Shown one piece after another: positions 1 through 10,800 of a DNA stretch of 64,000 nt. The position numbers and the translations under genes were made by a program. The DNA is from Melastoma dodecandrum. Taxonomy: Eukaryota > Streptophyta > Magnoliopsida > Myrtales > Melastomataceae. Position 1 is the first letter of the stretch. Every line of letters starts with the position of its first letter. Below the pieces are notes generated by a model. That model did not search any database. It saw only the letters and a list, made by a program, of their open reading frames with translations, and had not been told where the DNA came from. The stretch lies in assembly GCA_029817715.1 (NCBI GenBank), contig JARUPY010000607.1, positions 6,262,001 to 6,326,000 of the forward strand. Direction: 5' to 3'.

Positions 1-2
1 TG

Positions 3-1787
3 CTATTCAGTCCAGACAGGCCTTCGCATGAAAAACTGCTAGAAAGATTTGCAGGCCTTGTACAGGAACATGGCATAATGCTCTCAGAAAAGAAGATGAG
101 ACTCTTTGAACATTCAGTGGAATTCCTGGGAATGAGACTATCGAATGGACAATATCACCCTGGACCTCATATAGCCCAAGAATTATTAAAATTCCCAGAC
201 CTAAATCTTACAAAGAAACAAGTCCAACAGTTTTTGGGAATAGTTAATTACTTGAGAGATTTTGTTCCTAACATCAGCAGGTACACCAGACCATTAGAGG
301 CCCAACTCAAGAAGGATTCATCACCTTGGGGACCAGACCAAACCGAAGCAATTAAGTATCTAAAGACCCATTTACAGATACTTCCTCCCTTACAGATCCC
401 TTCAGATGGAGTTCGCATCCTCCAAACGGATGCAAGTGACCAATTTTGGGCCGCCATCCTCTTAGAGGAAAAGGATGGTAAACGCCAGGTATGTGCCTAT
501 AAATCTGGGAGATTTAACACAGCTGAGCAGCACTATCACTCAACAATGAAAGAAATTCTGGCAGTCAAGTATGGCATTAAGAAGTTTGAGTTTCATCTCA
601 TTGGCCATCATTTTATTGTTGAAAGTGACATGTCTTCTTTCCCATCTATGATTAAGTTCACACAGAAGAAAATACCGAATGCACAGCTACTCAGACTCTC
701 AGAATGGTTTTCCCAGTACACCTTCACTGCCAAACATATCAAAGGAAGAACCAATGTGGTTGCTGACTTTCTTTCCCGACCCTTTGATATTACTAATCCT
801 TCACTACAGGAAGTTCCAAGCTTGCAGGCCATGATACGTACATATGTACCCAAACCATTGGATATGAGAAGGATTCTTCCCCCAGAGATTATCCACTATG
901 ACAACAAGGAACATGTGGAAGAAGTCCTTGCCAATGCTGGCCTCATGATAAAACGATATCTAGAAAGGATTTTTAGCAAATATGGACGAATGATGTTCTC
1001 AGAACAAGGACTACATCCCTGCTACCCTTTCCTCAGGGCCATACCTATTGAACCCATGAGTATCTTCCCTGAAGAACTAAAATGGCTCTTATGGTATCTC
1101 CTGCACAAGTACATAATGGCTCTTGAATTCCCCACTGAAGAACTACTCACTTATCTGGGACAATTAGGAGACCTCTATACATTTACACCACACAGAAGGC
1201 CTCACTCTCACTTAGCTGAAGTACTAGCGTGGTTTGCACCACTAACACAGTGGAAGATTTGGATTGAAGCTCACCAAGACAAATACTTCAAGTTCGGCGA
1301 TATAACCCCATATTCAGTTTATCTTTTTCGCAGGTACTGGTATTTCGACTCAAGACTACAAGCGATGGCATCCATCAACACAGTAGACGAATTCGCCAGC
1401 CTCCCCTTTTCTCTAGTTCATGAAGCTCCACTCCATTCAGACAGAGAAATGGCTATCACCGACAACGAATTTTTAAAGATCAGACTCTGTAAAGAAAATG
1501 GTGTTCCATACTTAGATCCAGACGTGGTACTCCAACATCAGATCCAGTTCACAGACCCGAACCATGTCCACATGCTCCAATGCGCGCTCCACCAGCACGA
1601 GCACCAAGATGACGGAGTATATTGGGAAGACATTGCACAAGACTTCTTAGACAAGGTGGACCTTGGCCCAAGCTCATCAGACCCATCCGGCCCAAATCCG
1701 GAATCTTCATCAGCGGGTCCCTCATCCACTCAAAAAAGAAGTTCAGCGCACTTGCCCGACAATCGAGGAAAGCGACCACGAGAGTAG
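3..1787 (+). CDS. Petuvirus-like polyprotein, C-terminal part (truncated at window edge)
   Basis: This frame is open from the first bases and ends with TAG at 1785-1787, giving about 594 residues. It begins just after the RT active-site region of the family and holds the RT thumb/connection, RNase H (TDAS motif, later ESDMSS) and the C-terminal extension ending in a basic tail. It aligns end-to-end with the last quarter of the minus-strand polyprotein at 4867-11517, with only scattered substitutions and no stops. The N-terminal part of this copy is not in the window: downstream at 3304 a new polyprotein start begins and is cut after about 15 codons by the palindrome junction. This therefore looks like a tandem or over-length copy, not a complete gene here. 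Confidence 0.9.
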   Translation, partial: LFSPDRPSHEKLLERFAGLVQEHGIMLSEKKMRLFEHSVEFLGMRLSNGQYHPGPHIAQELLKFPDLNLTKKQVQQFLGIVNYLRDFVPNISRYTRPLEAQLKKDSSPWGPDQTEAIKYLKTHLQILPPLQIPSDGVRILQTDASDQFWAAILLEEKDGKRQVCAYKSGRFNTAEQHYHSTMKEILAVKYGIKKFEFHLIGHHFIVESDMSSFPSMIKFTQKKIPNAQLLRLSEWFSQYTFTAKHIKGRTNVVADFLSRPFDITNPSLQEVPSLQAMIRTYVPKPLDMRRILPPEIIHYDNKEHVEEVLANAGLMIKRYLERIFSKYGRMMFSEQGLHPCYPFLRAIPIEPMSIFPEELKWLLWYLLHKYIMALEFPTEELLTYLGQLGDLYTFTPHRRPHSHLAEVLAWFAPLTQWKIWIEAHQDKYFKFGDITPYSVYLFRRYWYFDSRLQAMASINTVDEFASLPFSLVHEAPLHSDREMAITDNEFLKIRLCKENGVPYLDPDVVLQHQIQFTDPNHVHMLQCALHQHEHQDDGVYWEDIAQDFLDKVDLGPSSSDPSGPNPESSSAGPSSTQKRSSAHLPDNRGKRPRE

Positions 1788-1941
1788 CCGCCCACGAGGA
1801 ACAAAGAAGATGCCTTTACGATAAGGTCGGCACTAGCAGCCAATCAACTTTCCAAAAGCTGCAAGATTCCTCCGCAAATTACACCCCACTCACTTAGCTT
1901 TACAGTTTTGCTTTCATTTAGCAAAAGTGTGTTCTTTGTAA

Positions 1942-1949
1942 TATAAATA
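1942..1949 (+). promoter_or_regulatory. TATA box of plus-strand viral copy
   Basis: TATAAATA lies about 155 bp after the polyprotein stop, followed by a GC-richer stretch where a pregenomic RNA would start. The same box occurs in the minus copy at 4706-4713. The leader from here to the polyprotein ATG at 3304 would be about 1.3 kb. Confidence 0.65.
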
Positions 1950-2597
1950 GACACTCCCACCAGGAGAACAAGGCAGAGCAATTTACATTCAGAGCTAATA
2001 TACAAGTAGTTTTCCATATCCATGGCCGGCTAAGTTTCTCTCAAGGTGTTATCCAGTAGTGGTGGTTCCCTAGATCGACGATCTCTCAAAAAACCCCCTC
2101 ACCTTCGATAAACCCAAAAACATCTGCAAAACCCAGAAAACCCAAAAACATTCAAAAACCAGAAAACCCAAATTCATGACTCTTTTGTCCAGCATCCATC
2201 GTATGCTTTATCTTGCATTTATGTTATCACTCTTGTTTCCAGAGTTTTCCAGGTTCTGCTTTGTTTTAATTGTTTATCCTTTATCACCTTTGTTGATGTT
2301 TATATTTTAGCTGGCAAATCCTTGTTTATCAATCTTACTATTCTGTGTTATCTACTTCAGTACAATAGTATGACCTGTTTAAAGAAAGGACTCTTCCCCA
2401 GACAAACTCTTAATCTTGTAATGAACGTTGTGATTCTGACTACTTAAACTCTAATTGTGAAATGGATGTTTGCAGTACACTGTTAACTCGGTAGGGTTCT
2501 CTCAGAACCATAAAGCTATCTACTGCCATAAGGACCACTTGCCGTTATAGCCAGGAGGGCTGCCAGGCGCAGGTCGCGGCCACTGATAGTAGGTGTG

Positions 2598-2969
2598 ATG
2601 AGGCCTCCACTAGGAAGACAGCGTTTCCGCAAACCTCCCTTTCCCAATAGTGATGTCTTACGTAGTCACTTCCACAGTATTCTTCGACAGTATGACGAGC
2701 CACTCTGGAAGAAGAAGAAAACTCTTAAACATTTCACCCGTACCATCACTGCATTAGATGAGTACATAGACTATAAGGCCCGAAACTGTGTGATTCACAC
2801 AATTGAGGCCCAGCTTTCTTACTTCAACTGCATGAAACCAGGTGAGGAATGGATCTTCCACAACCCCTGGGATTTATGTGGCGGATGGACTTCCCTCCGC
2901 AATCATGTCCAGTATCGGCAGTATCTTGCTTGGTATATCAAGCAACATCTGTATTTATCTACTGCCTAA
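2598..2969 (+). CDS. Leader ORF of the pararetrovirus (123 codons, plus copy)
   Basis: This ATG-initiated ORF of 123 residues sits between the TATA box and the primer-binding site, inside the presumed pregenomic RNA leader. The product is basic at the N-terminus (RRP/RQRFRK-type), has a KKKK run near the middle and an aromatic, Trp/Tyr-rich C-terminal half. I do not recognise the family. Compared with its inverted twin at 3686-4057, I count five codons that differ; four changes are synonymous and one is Ile/Leu, which argues for past protein-coding selection. The frame stays open upstream to about 2532 with many Arg codons, so a spliced or longer form is possible. Function unknown. Confidence 0.6.
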   Translation: MRPPLGRQRFRKPPFPNSDVLRSHFHSILRQYDEPLWKKKKTLKHFTRTITALDEYIDYKARNCVIHTIEAQLSYFNCMKPGEEWIFHNPWDLCGGWTSLRNHVQYRQYLAWYIKQHLYLSTA

Positions 2970-3212
2970 TTTTAATATTCCGCTTTCACTTATCTTATCT
3001 AAAAGGACTCGGATATCCTTTTAGAAAAATTTTATCTTTGTATTTTCCGCTGCTTTATTTCCGACCTTGAGCAACTCTCGCGTTGTTCTGTTCTGGTGGT
3101 CGCAGCTTCTGTCTTTGTATAACTCTTTCTTCCTTTATCTGATTAGATGTCAGCTTCGGCTTTTATGGCCTTTCTTATCCTTTCTTGAGTTGTTCCGTGA
3201 CAGTCGTACTAT

Positions 3213-3225
3213 TGGTATCAGAGCC
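3213..3225 (+). other. tRNA-Met primer-binding site, plus copy
   Basis: TGGTATCAGAGCC is the caulimovirid minus-strand primer site, complementary to the 3' end of initiator tRNA-Met. It lies 79 bp upstream of the polyprotein ATG at 3304, as expected for a pararetroviral leader. The tract just downstream is T-rich. Confidence 0.9.
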
Positions 3226-3303
3226 ATTTCTTTCTTTTTTTTAAGGGGAGTGAGAGATCTAGACTAGGAACCCTACCTGGAGAAGCACCTTGCCTACACC
3301 ACC

Positions 3304-3350
3304 ATGGATAACACTACTCATACTAACTCTACCGTGATGAATGCTCCTCC
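3304..3350 (+). pseudogene. Truncated start of viral polyprotein at the palindrome junction
   Basis: ATG at 3304 begins the same N-terminus as the full-length minus-strand polyprotein (Met-Asp-Asn-Thr-Thr-His), with one Asn/Ser difference. After about 15 codons the sequence switches to the inverted copy, whose own start region reads CCATGG at 3349-3354. Only a stub of the gene therefore survives in this orientation. Confidence 0.85.
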
Positions 3351-3430
3351 ATGGTGGTGTAGGCAAGGTGCTTCTCCAGGTAGAGTTCCTAGTCTAGATC
3401 TCTCACTCCCCGAAAAGAAAAGAAAGGAAA

Positions 3431-3443
3431 GGCTCTGATACCA
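3431..3443 (-). other. tRNA-Met primer-binding site, minus copy (3' redundancy)
   Basis: The reverse complement reads TGGTATCAGAGCC. It is the second of two sites bracketing the unit-length minus-strand copy, and the mirror of the site at 3213-3225 across the palindrome. Confidence 0.9.
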
Positions 3444-3685
3444 ATAGTACGACTGTCACGAAACAACTCAAGAAGGATAAGAAAGGCCATAAAAGCCGAA
3501 GCTGACATCTAATCAGATAAAGGAAGAAAGAGTTATACAAAGACAGAAGCTGCGACCACCAGAACAGAACAACGCGAGAGTTGCTCAAGGTCGGAAATAA
3601 AGCAGCGGAAAATACAAAGATAAAATTTTTCTAAAAGGATATCCGAGTCCTTTTAGATAAGATAAGTGAAAGCGGAATATTAAAA

Positions 3686-4057
3686 TTAGGCAGTAGATAA
3701 ATACAGATGTTGCTTGATATACCAAGCAAGATACTGCCGATACTGGACATGGTTGCGGAGGGAAGTCCATCCGCCACATAAATCCCAGGGGTTGTGGAAG
3801 ATCCATTCCTCACCTGGCTTCATGCAGTTGAAGTAAGAAAGCTGGGCCTCAATTGTGTGAAGTACACAGTTTCGGGCCTTATAGTCTATGTACTCATCTA
3901 ATGCAGTGATGGTACGGGTGAAATGTTTAAGAGTTTTCTTCTTCTTCCAGAGTGGCTCGTCATACTGTCGAAGAATACTGTGGAAGTGACTACGTAAGAC
4001 ATCACTATTGGGAAAGGGAGGTTTGCGGAAACGCTGTCTTCCAAGTGGAGGTCTCAT
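3686..4057 (-). CDS. Leader ORF of the pararetrovirus (123 codons, minus copy)
   Basis: This is the inverted twin of the ORF at 2598-2969, with the same length, start, stop and all but one residue (Leu for Ile). It lies between the minus-strand TATA box at 4706-4713 and the primer site at 3431-3443. No stop, indel or frameshift separates the two copies, although the noncoding DNA around them does show small differences. I do not recognise a family; see the findings. Confidence 0.6.
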   Translation of the reverse strand: MRPPLGRQRFRKPPFPNSDVLRSHFHSILRQYDEPLWKKKKTLKHFTRTITALDEYIDYKARNCVLHTIEAQLSYFNCMKPGEEWIFHNPWDLCGGWTSLRNHVQYRQYLAWYIKQHLYLSTA

Positions 4058-4705
4058 CACACCTACTATCAGTGGCCGCGACCTGCGCCTGGCAGCCCTC
4101 CTGGCTATAACGGCAAGTGGTCCTTATGGCAGTCGATAGCTTTACGGTTCTGAGAGAACTCTACCGAGTTAACAAGGTACTGCAAACATCCATTTCACAA
4201 TTAGAGTTTAAGTAGTCAGAATCACAACGTTCATTACAAGATTAAGAGTTTGTCTGGGGAAGAGTCCTTTCTTTAAACAGGTCATACCATTGTACTGAAG
4301 TAGATAACACAGAATAGTAAGATTGATAAACAAGGATTTGCCAGCTAAAATATGAACATCAACAAAGGTGATAAAGGATAAACAATTAAAGCAAAGCAGA
4401 ACCTGGAAAACTCTGGAAACAAGAGTGATAAAATGAATGCAAGATAAAGCATACGATGGATGCTGGACCAAAGAGTCATGAATTTGGGTTTTCTGGTTTT
4501 TGGATGTTTTTGGGTTTTCTGGATTTTGCCGATGTTTTTGGGTTTATCGAAGGTGAGGAGGTTTCTTGAGAGATCTTCGATCTAGGGAACCACCACTACT
4601 GGATAACACCCTGGGAGAAACTTAGCCGACCATGGATATGGAAAAACTACTTGTGTATTAGCTCTGGATCTAAATTGCTCTGCTTGCTCCTCTGGTGGGA
4701 GTGTC

Positions 4706-4713
4706 TATTTATA
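4706..4713 (-). promoter_or_regulatory. TATA box of minus-strand viral copy
   Basis: The minus strand reads TATAAATA about 155 bp downstream of the polyprotein stop. It would drive a pregenomic RNA through the leader ORF toward the palindrome centre. In this insert the complete polyprotein lies upstream of this box, so making its mRNA would need a promoter beyond 11.6 kb or a circular template. Confidence 0.65.
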
Positions 4714-4866
4714 TTACAAGAACACACTATTGTTAATTGAAAGCAAAGCTGTAAAGCTAAGTGAGTGGGGTGTAATTTGCGGAGGAATCTTGCAGCTTTT
4801 GGAAAGTTGATTGGCTGCTAGTGCCAGCCTTATCGTTAAGGCATCTTCTTTGTTCCTCGTGGGCGG

Positions 4867-7800
4867 CTACTCTCGCGGTCGCTTTCCTCGATTGTCGGGT
4901 GAGTGCGCTGGACTTCTTTTTTGAGTGGATGAGGGACCCGCTGATGAAGATTCTGGATTTGGGCCGGATGGGTCTGATGAGCTTGGGCCAAGGTCCACTT
5001 TGTCCAGGAAGTCTTGTGCAATATCTTCCCAATATATTCCGTCATCTTGATGCTCGTGTTGGTGGAGCGCACATTGGAGCATGTGGACATGGTTCGGGTC
5101 TGTGAACTGGATCTGATGTTGGAGTACCACTTCTGGATCTAAGTATGGAACTCCGTTTTCTTTACAGAGCCTGATCTTCAAAAATTCGTTGTCAGTGATG
5201 GCCATCTCTCTGTCTGAATGAAGTGGAGCTTCATGAACTAGAGAAAAGGGGAGACTGGCGAATTCATCTACTGTGTTGATGGATGCCATCGCTTGTAGTC
5301 TTGAGTCGAAATACCAGTACCTGCGAAAAAGATAAACTGAATATGGGGTTATATCGCCGAACTTGAAGTATTTGTCTTGGTGAGCTTCAATCCAAATCTT
5401 CCACTGTGTTAGTGGAGCAAACCACGCTAGTACTTCAGCTAAGTGAGATTGAGGTCTTCTGTGTGGTGAGAAAGTATAGAGGTCTCCTAGTTGTCCCAGA
5501 TATGTGAGTAGTTCTTCAGTGGGGAATTCAAGAGCCATTATGTACTTGTGCAGGAGATACCATAAGAGCCATTTTAGTTCTTCAGGGAAGATACTCATTG
5601 GTTCAATAGGTATAGTGCTGAGGAAAGGGTAGCAGGGATGTAGTCCTTGTTCTGGGAACATCATTCGTCCGTATTTGCTAAAAATCCTTTCCAGATATCG
5701 TTTTACCATGAGGCCAGCATTGGCAAGAATTTCTTCCACGTGTTCTTTGTTGTCATAGTGGATAATCTCTGGGGGAAGAATCCTCCTCATATCCAATGGT
5801 TTGGGTACATATGTACGTATCATGGCCTGCAAGCTTGGAACTTCCTGAAGTGAAGGATTAGTAATATCAAAGGGTCGGGAAAGAAAATCAGCAACCACAT
5901 TGGTCTTTCCTTTGATATGTTTGGCGGTGAAGGTGTACTGGGAAAACCATTCTGAGAGTCTGAGTAGCTGTGCATTCGGTATTTTCTTCTGTGTGAACTT
6001 AATCATAGATGGGAAAGAAGACATGTCACTTTCAACAATAAAATGATGGCCAATGAGATGAAACTCAAACTTCTTAATGCCATACTTGACTGCCAGAATT
6101 TCCTTCATTGTTGAGTGATAGTGCTGCTCAGCTGTGTTAAATCTCCCAGATTTATAGGCACATACCTGGCGTTTACCATCCTTTTCCTCTAAGAGGATGG
6201 CGGCCCAAAATTGGTCACTTGCATCCGTTTGGAGGATGCGAACTCCATCTGAAGGGATCTGCAAGGGAGGAAGTATCTGTAAATGGGTCTTTAGATACTT
6301 AACTGCTTCGGTTTGGGCTGGTCCCCAAGGTGATGAATCCTTCTTGAGTTGGGCCTCTAATGGTCTGGTGTACCTGCTGATGTTAGGAACAAAATCTCTC
6401 AAGTAATTAACAATTCCCAAAAATTGTTGGACTTGTTTCTTTGTAAGATTTAGGTCTGGGAATTTTAATAATTCTTGGGCTATATGAGGTCCAGGGTAAT
6501 ATTGTCCATTCGATAGTCTCATTCCCAGGAATTCCACTGAATGTTCAAAGAGTCTCATCTTCTTTTCTGAGAGCATTATGCCATGTTCCTGTACAAGGCC
6601 TGCAAATTTTTCTAGTAGTTTTTCATGCGAAGGCCTGTCTGGGCTGAATAGCAGGATATCATCAATATAAATAAGTGCAGAGTCCAAAATTGGTTCAAAG
6701 ATTTTTATCATAGCTTTCTGGAAAAGTGATGGGGCAATCTTGAGTCCAAAGGGTAAAACTGTCCACTGATAATGTCCATCTGGAATGCAGAATCCTGTTT
6801 TCCATTTATCATCTGGATGTATGCCAAGTTGCCAAAAGCCGCTTTTAAGGTCAAACTTTGAAAATATTTTTGCTTTGGCAAGTGAAGAGAACAATACCGT
6901 TCGTCTTGGCACAGGGAACTTATCATCCTGTAGGAACTGGTTTAGAGGTTGATAATTTATAACTAACCTCCGTTTCCCCCTGATCTGTTCGGAACGCTTG
7001 TTCACATAAAATGCTTCACATGCCCACTGTGAGTCTGTTGGCTCAATTAATCCCTGCTGTAATAGAGAAGCACATTCTTTCTTAGCAGCTTTAGTATCAT
7101 CAGGATTCATACCTGAATGACTAGCCTTTGTGGGATTAATGTCTTCATTCTGCTTGAATGGTAGCCGAACAAAGAATTTGGAATTCTTCCATAATGGATG
7201 AGGGCATTTTTGTAAAAACTCGTCATGACTTTCTGCAAAGGATGAGCTGAACAATTGTTTCATTCTTTCTGCAGGCTCAATAGAAAACATCCGGGTTAGT
7301 GATGTGTATGGCTTGAAATTTCCATGGTATTTGAGACCTGTAGATAAGATCATCAACTCAGGTAGTTTGTGCAAAATGTTCCATCCAAGTACTATATCTC
7401 TGCCTGGAAGATCTGTGACATATAAGGAGGATTTGATAATGCAGTTGTGAAAAAGCTTTATCTTTAAATCCTTAGTCCTATGAGTGGTATGGAACACATC
7501 ACTTGATGCAGCCACAAATTTCTTCATGTATGGTACCAGGAATTGTTGGGGCACGAGAACCGGGTTAATCATGCTTTCTGCTGCTCCAGTGTCTATGAAA
7601 GCAATGGCAGTAACTGGTCTATGGTACTTGGAAAAATATACCTGTACTTTTATATGTGGTGCCATCTGAGAAGCAGCAATGAGTGGGAGCTCTTTATGTG
7701 AATCTCTTTTATGAGTTTCTTCTTCATCAGAGTCTCCTGTAACAATGATGGTACCATTATTGGATTCTTCAGAAGGTACTTGCCTTATAGGAATGATGGG

Positions 7801-10800
7801 GAAATTCTGTCCTTCTGGATGAACTCGGATGGTGTATATTCCCTCTTCAGCATCGGTTTCTGAAAATTCTCCTTCAAGACAAAAAACTGTCTTTTTAGTT
7901 GGGAATTCTTCTAAGGAGAAAAGAGATTCAAGATCATCATTCCTCAGGGATGTCTGGGTGCATTCTTCAATTTGCGCCATTAAGCCTTTACCCCTCCTGG
8001 GGCAGTTCTTTGCAAAGTGGTCAGGCTTATTGCAAATGAAACATTTGGCGGACTTTCTTTGTGGTCCAACCTTCCTTTTGAACCTGAGGAATCTTTTCCA
8101 CTTCTTTGGAAACCTACGTGATTTTCTATGGGACTTTTTTCTTTTGGAGGAGTCTTTCTTCCCATACCTTGTCTTGTAGGGCTTAGTTCCTGGGGCACAA
8201 GAACATAAGTCTTTGGTAGTACACTTAATTTTGTACCTGTTTTTCTTGGCTCGACAGACTTGGTCTAGACGTTTGTCTTGATTCAGGAATCCTTGAATGA
8301 TTTCTTTCCTCTGGCATAGTTCATTGACCCCAGAGATGATTTCTTGCTGAATCTGTCCGACCGTTAGTTGTGCAATCCTAACATTCTTACTGATAAGGCT
8401 TTTTTCAACCATAGCAGATATAGGTGGTTCTATCGAAGATAGAAATACAGGTTTGTATGTATTGTCTCCACCTAGATGTAAGAATAGATGCAGCATTCTT
8501 TGGAAATGTTTATCTAAATCTTTTACCTTGTAAGAGCAGCATCTTCTCTGGAAGAATTCTGTCCTTTTTTCTTCCAAGAGGTCATTTGGATTGCCAATTA
8601 GATGAAGGTGGAGGTTGTTCATGAAGTTTGGTAAAGTCATGTTTACCATCTGGATTTGGTCTTGTTCTGAGAACAAATTCCACCATGTCTGCAAGGTGCC
8701 ATGAAAATTTGAGGTTAAGTCTGTAAGGATATCAGAGGTATTATATACAGTTACCCTCTTATGAATACACCACGCAAGAAAATCTTGTATGCGCTGAGGC
8801 CATTGGGTTCGTGGTATGTCATCAAAGGTGAACTTGGTATTTCCCTCTGTTCTCCTAGGAGGAGTTTCTTCCATTGACTCATCTGACTGTACTTCTTCCT
8901 GTCTATAGGTACTGTTTTCTGTCTCGTCTCTGTCTGCCATGAACAGATGAGGTAATACTAAGGATGAGGTTTCTGAGGTAACATCAGATACCTGATCTGT
9001 TTTATCTGTAGAGGTGCTTTCTTCGGAAGAGGAGGTAGTTTCTTCTGATGAGCTTTCAAAAGTATTAGATTCTTCGTACCTGTCTGCCATTTGAATCTGA
9101 GAAGGCATAAACGGCGGACACTGGGAGAAATAGCTTCCAATAGGGTCATGGTTATCATAATAACCATCAGAAGTATTATCAGAAAGACTGGGTGAGGACT
9201 GAAGAGTAGTCGTTGTTACCCATTTCCTTGTTGGGCAATCAAGAGGGTCCTGATGTCCTCGGATCATTAACTGCTGTGTCTGAGGGCTAGGACTAGACTG
9301 TGTCTCTGGACTGGGTGTTTGGTGTCTTTCTGCCTTTCTCTTTCCTTCTCTAATCTCATTTCTTCTTCTGGATGACTTCTGCTGTTCTCTAATAACTTCT
9401 CTAATCTCTGCAGGATCTTTCTTTCCAGCTTGTCCATACAGAGGAGGAGCGTTAGAGGATATTTGCATAAATGAAGCAGTCCTGTTACCAAAATCTAGAA
9501 TATCAAAAGGCTTTGAGATGGGATTCAAACTTAACCCATAGCTTTGTGGGATAACTTGTGGTCGTCCAAAGCTTAGTAGGCTGACAGGGTCTGGTTGTTT
9601 GTTTAAATCCACCTGCTTGTCTTCTAGGATCTTGATCTGTCTCTTCAGCTTGGCGATCTCCTCATCTGGGTCAGTCCTGAAATAAGAAGGGTATCTACCC
9701 TTTTCAAAATTCTCTAACCTCTTATGAAGAGATTGGAGCATCGCCTGGTTTTTATCCTGATGTGCGTCTATCTTTGCACTGAGCCTGGCTTCTGTTCCTG
9801 TCAAAAGTTCCTGGACAGTATCTATCTTTCTGCAAATAGTATTGAGTCCGGATTTCTGTGCTAAGGCATTTTGGCTTTGCCAGTTTAGAACGTTTTCTGC
9901 AATACTATTTTTCAGGGGATTACCCTGTGCATCAACACCTGTGGGGATAGGAATTTTAGAACAGTACTTAATACCGTCAATAGTTTGCTCATTCAGAGTT
10001 GGGAAGTTCAATTCTCCAGGTCTTCCTATCATCATAATTTCTGGTGGAATGGGCGTTGGTTTTGCAGCCTCTTGAGCACAACTGGTGGGTGTTATCTCCC
10101 TTAGGATTACCTGCGAAGAAGGGTTCTTCTTTTGCCACTTAATAATATTTTTGTAGCAGGGTAATACCTTAGAGGGCCTCTTTTTAGGCCGTAATCGTGG
10201 GGCCTGGTCAATCAGGAACTGCCATGCTCCGTAATCTGTTTTGATTTGGGGGGCAGCATCTGCCTCATCATCTTTAGGAGGCTTCTCATCCTGATCATTA
10301 TCACTTTCAGAGTCAGAGTCAGGAAGTTTTCTTTGTCCTGACTTCTTCTTTCTCCTGGTATCCTCATCATCACTTGAGAGATGATCATCTTTGCATCCGC
10401 AGATGTTTGAGGAACAAATATCCCAATAGCAGTGGTCAGTTGCTGGATCTCTGAAGTGGTATGTTTCTTGTCCCTGTTCATCAAAAGAATGGATGATACG
10501 GTTAAGGGGATCAGGTTTCTTCTGCTGAGGAAGAGGTTGCATCATGAACATGGTTGGGAAAATCGAAGGAGTTGGGGCATCCTTCTCATGTGACCGGTCA
10601 AATTTGATGATAACGGTGCCATCCTTTTCCTTAATAAACTTTGGTTCAGATGACTGGATGGGCTTGATCTTCTGCTGGGTCTTCTCATAGTTAGTGATCC
10701 ATCTTTCAGGCAAGAGCTTGAGGAGGTCATTTCTGCTTATCTGCCTAGGTACATATAAGCATGTAGGGGCTTGTGAGTTATGGTAATCACTTCGGATAAG

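Larger units (their letters stand above)
1..6653. repeat. Large palindrome of two head-to-head pararetroviral copies
   Basis: The left arm (1-3307, plus orientation) and the right arm (3349-6653, minus orientation) are near-identical inverted copies of the viral RT/RNase H region, intergenic region, primer-binding site and start codon. The 41-bp spacer 3308-3348 holds only the first codons of the left polyprotein after its ATG. The left arm is cut by the window edge, so the true arm may be longer. Visible differences are scattered substitutions and tiny indels; both arms keep open reading frames. The two viral TATA boxes point at each other across the centre. Inverted EPRV arrays are known in plants and can feed double-stranded RNA silencing; that role here is inference. 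Confidence 0.95.

Noticed and set aside
3067..3267. Short frames between the leader ORF and the primer-binding site (also mirrored at 3403-3588)
   Set aside because: They differ between the copies near their ends, cross the primer site, and look like noncoding leader.
7829..8179. Plus-strand open frames inside the viral polyprotein region
   Set aside because: Antisense shadows of the 2216-codon minus-strand frame with no recognisable domain.
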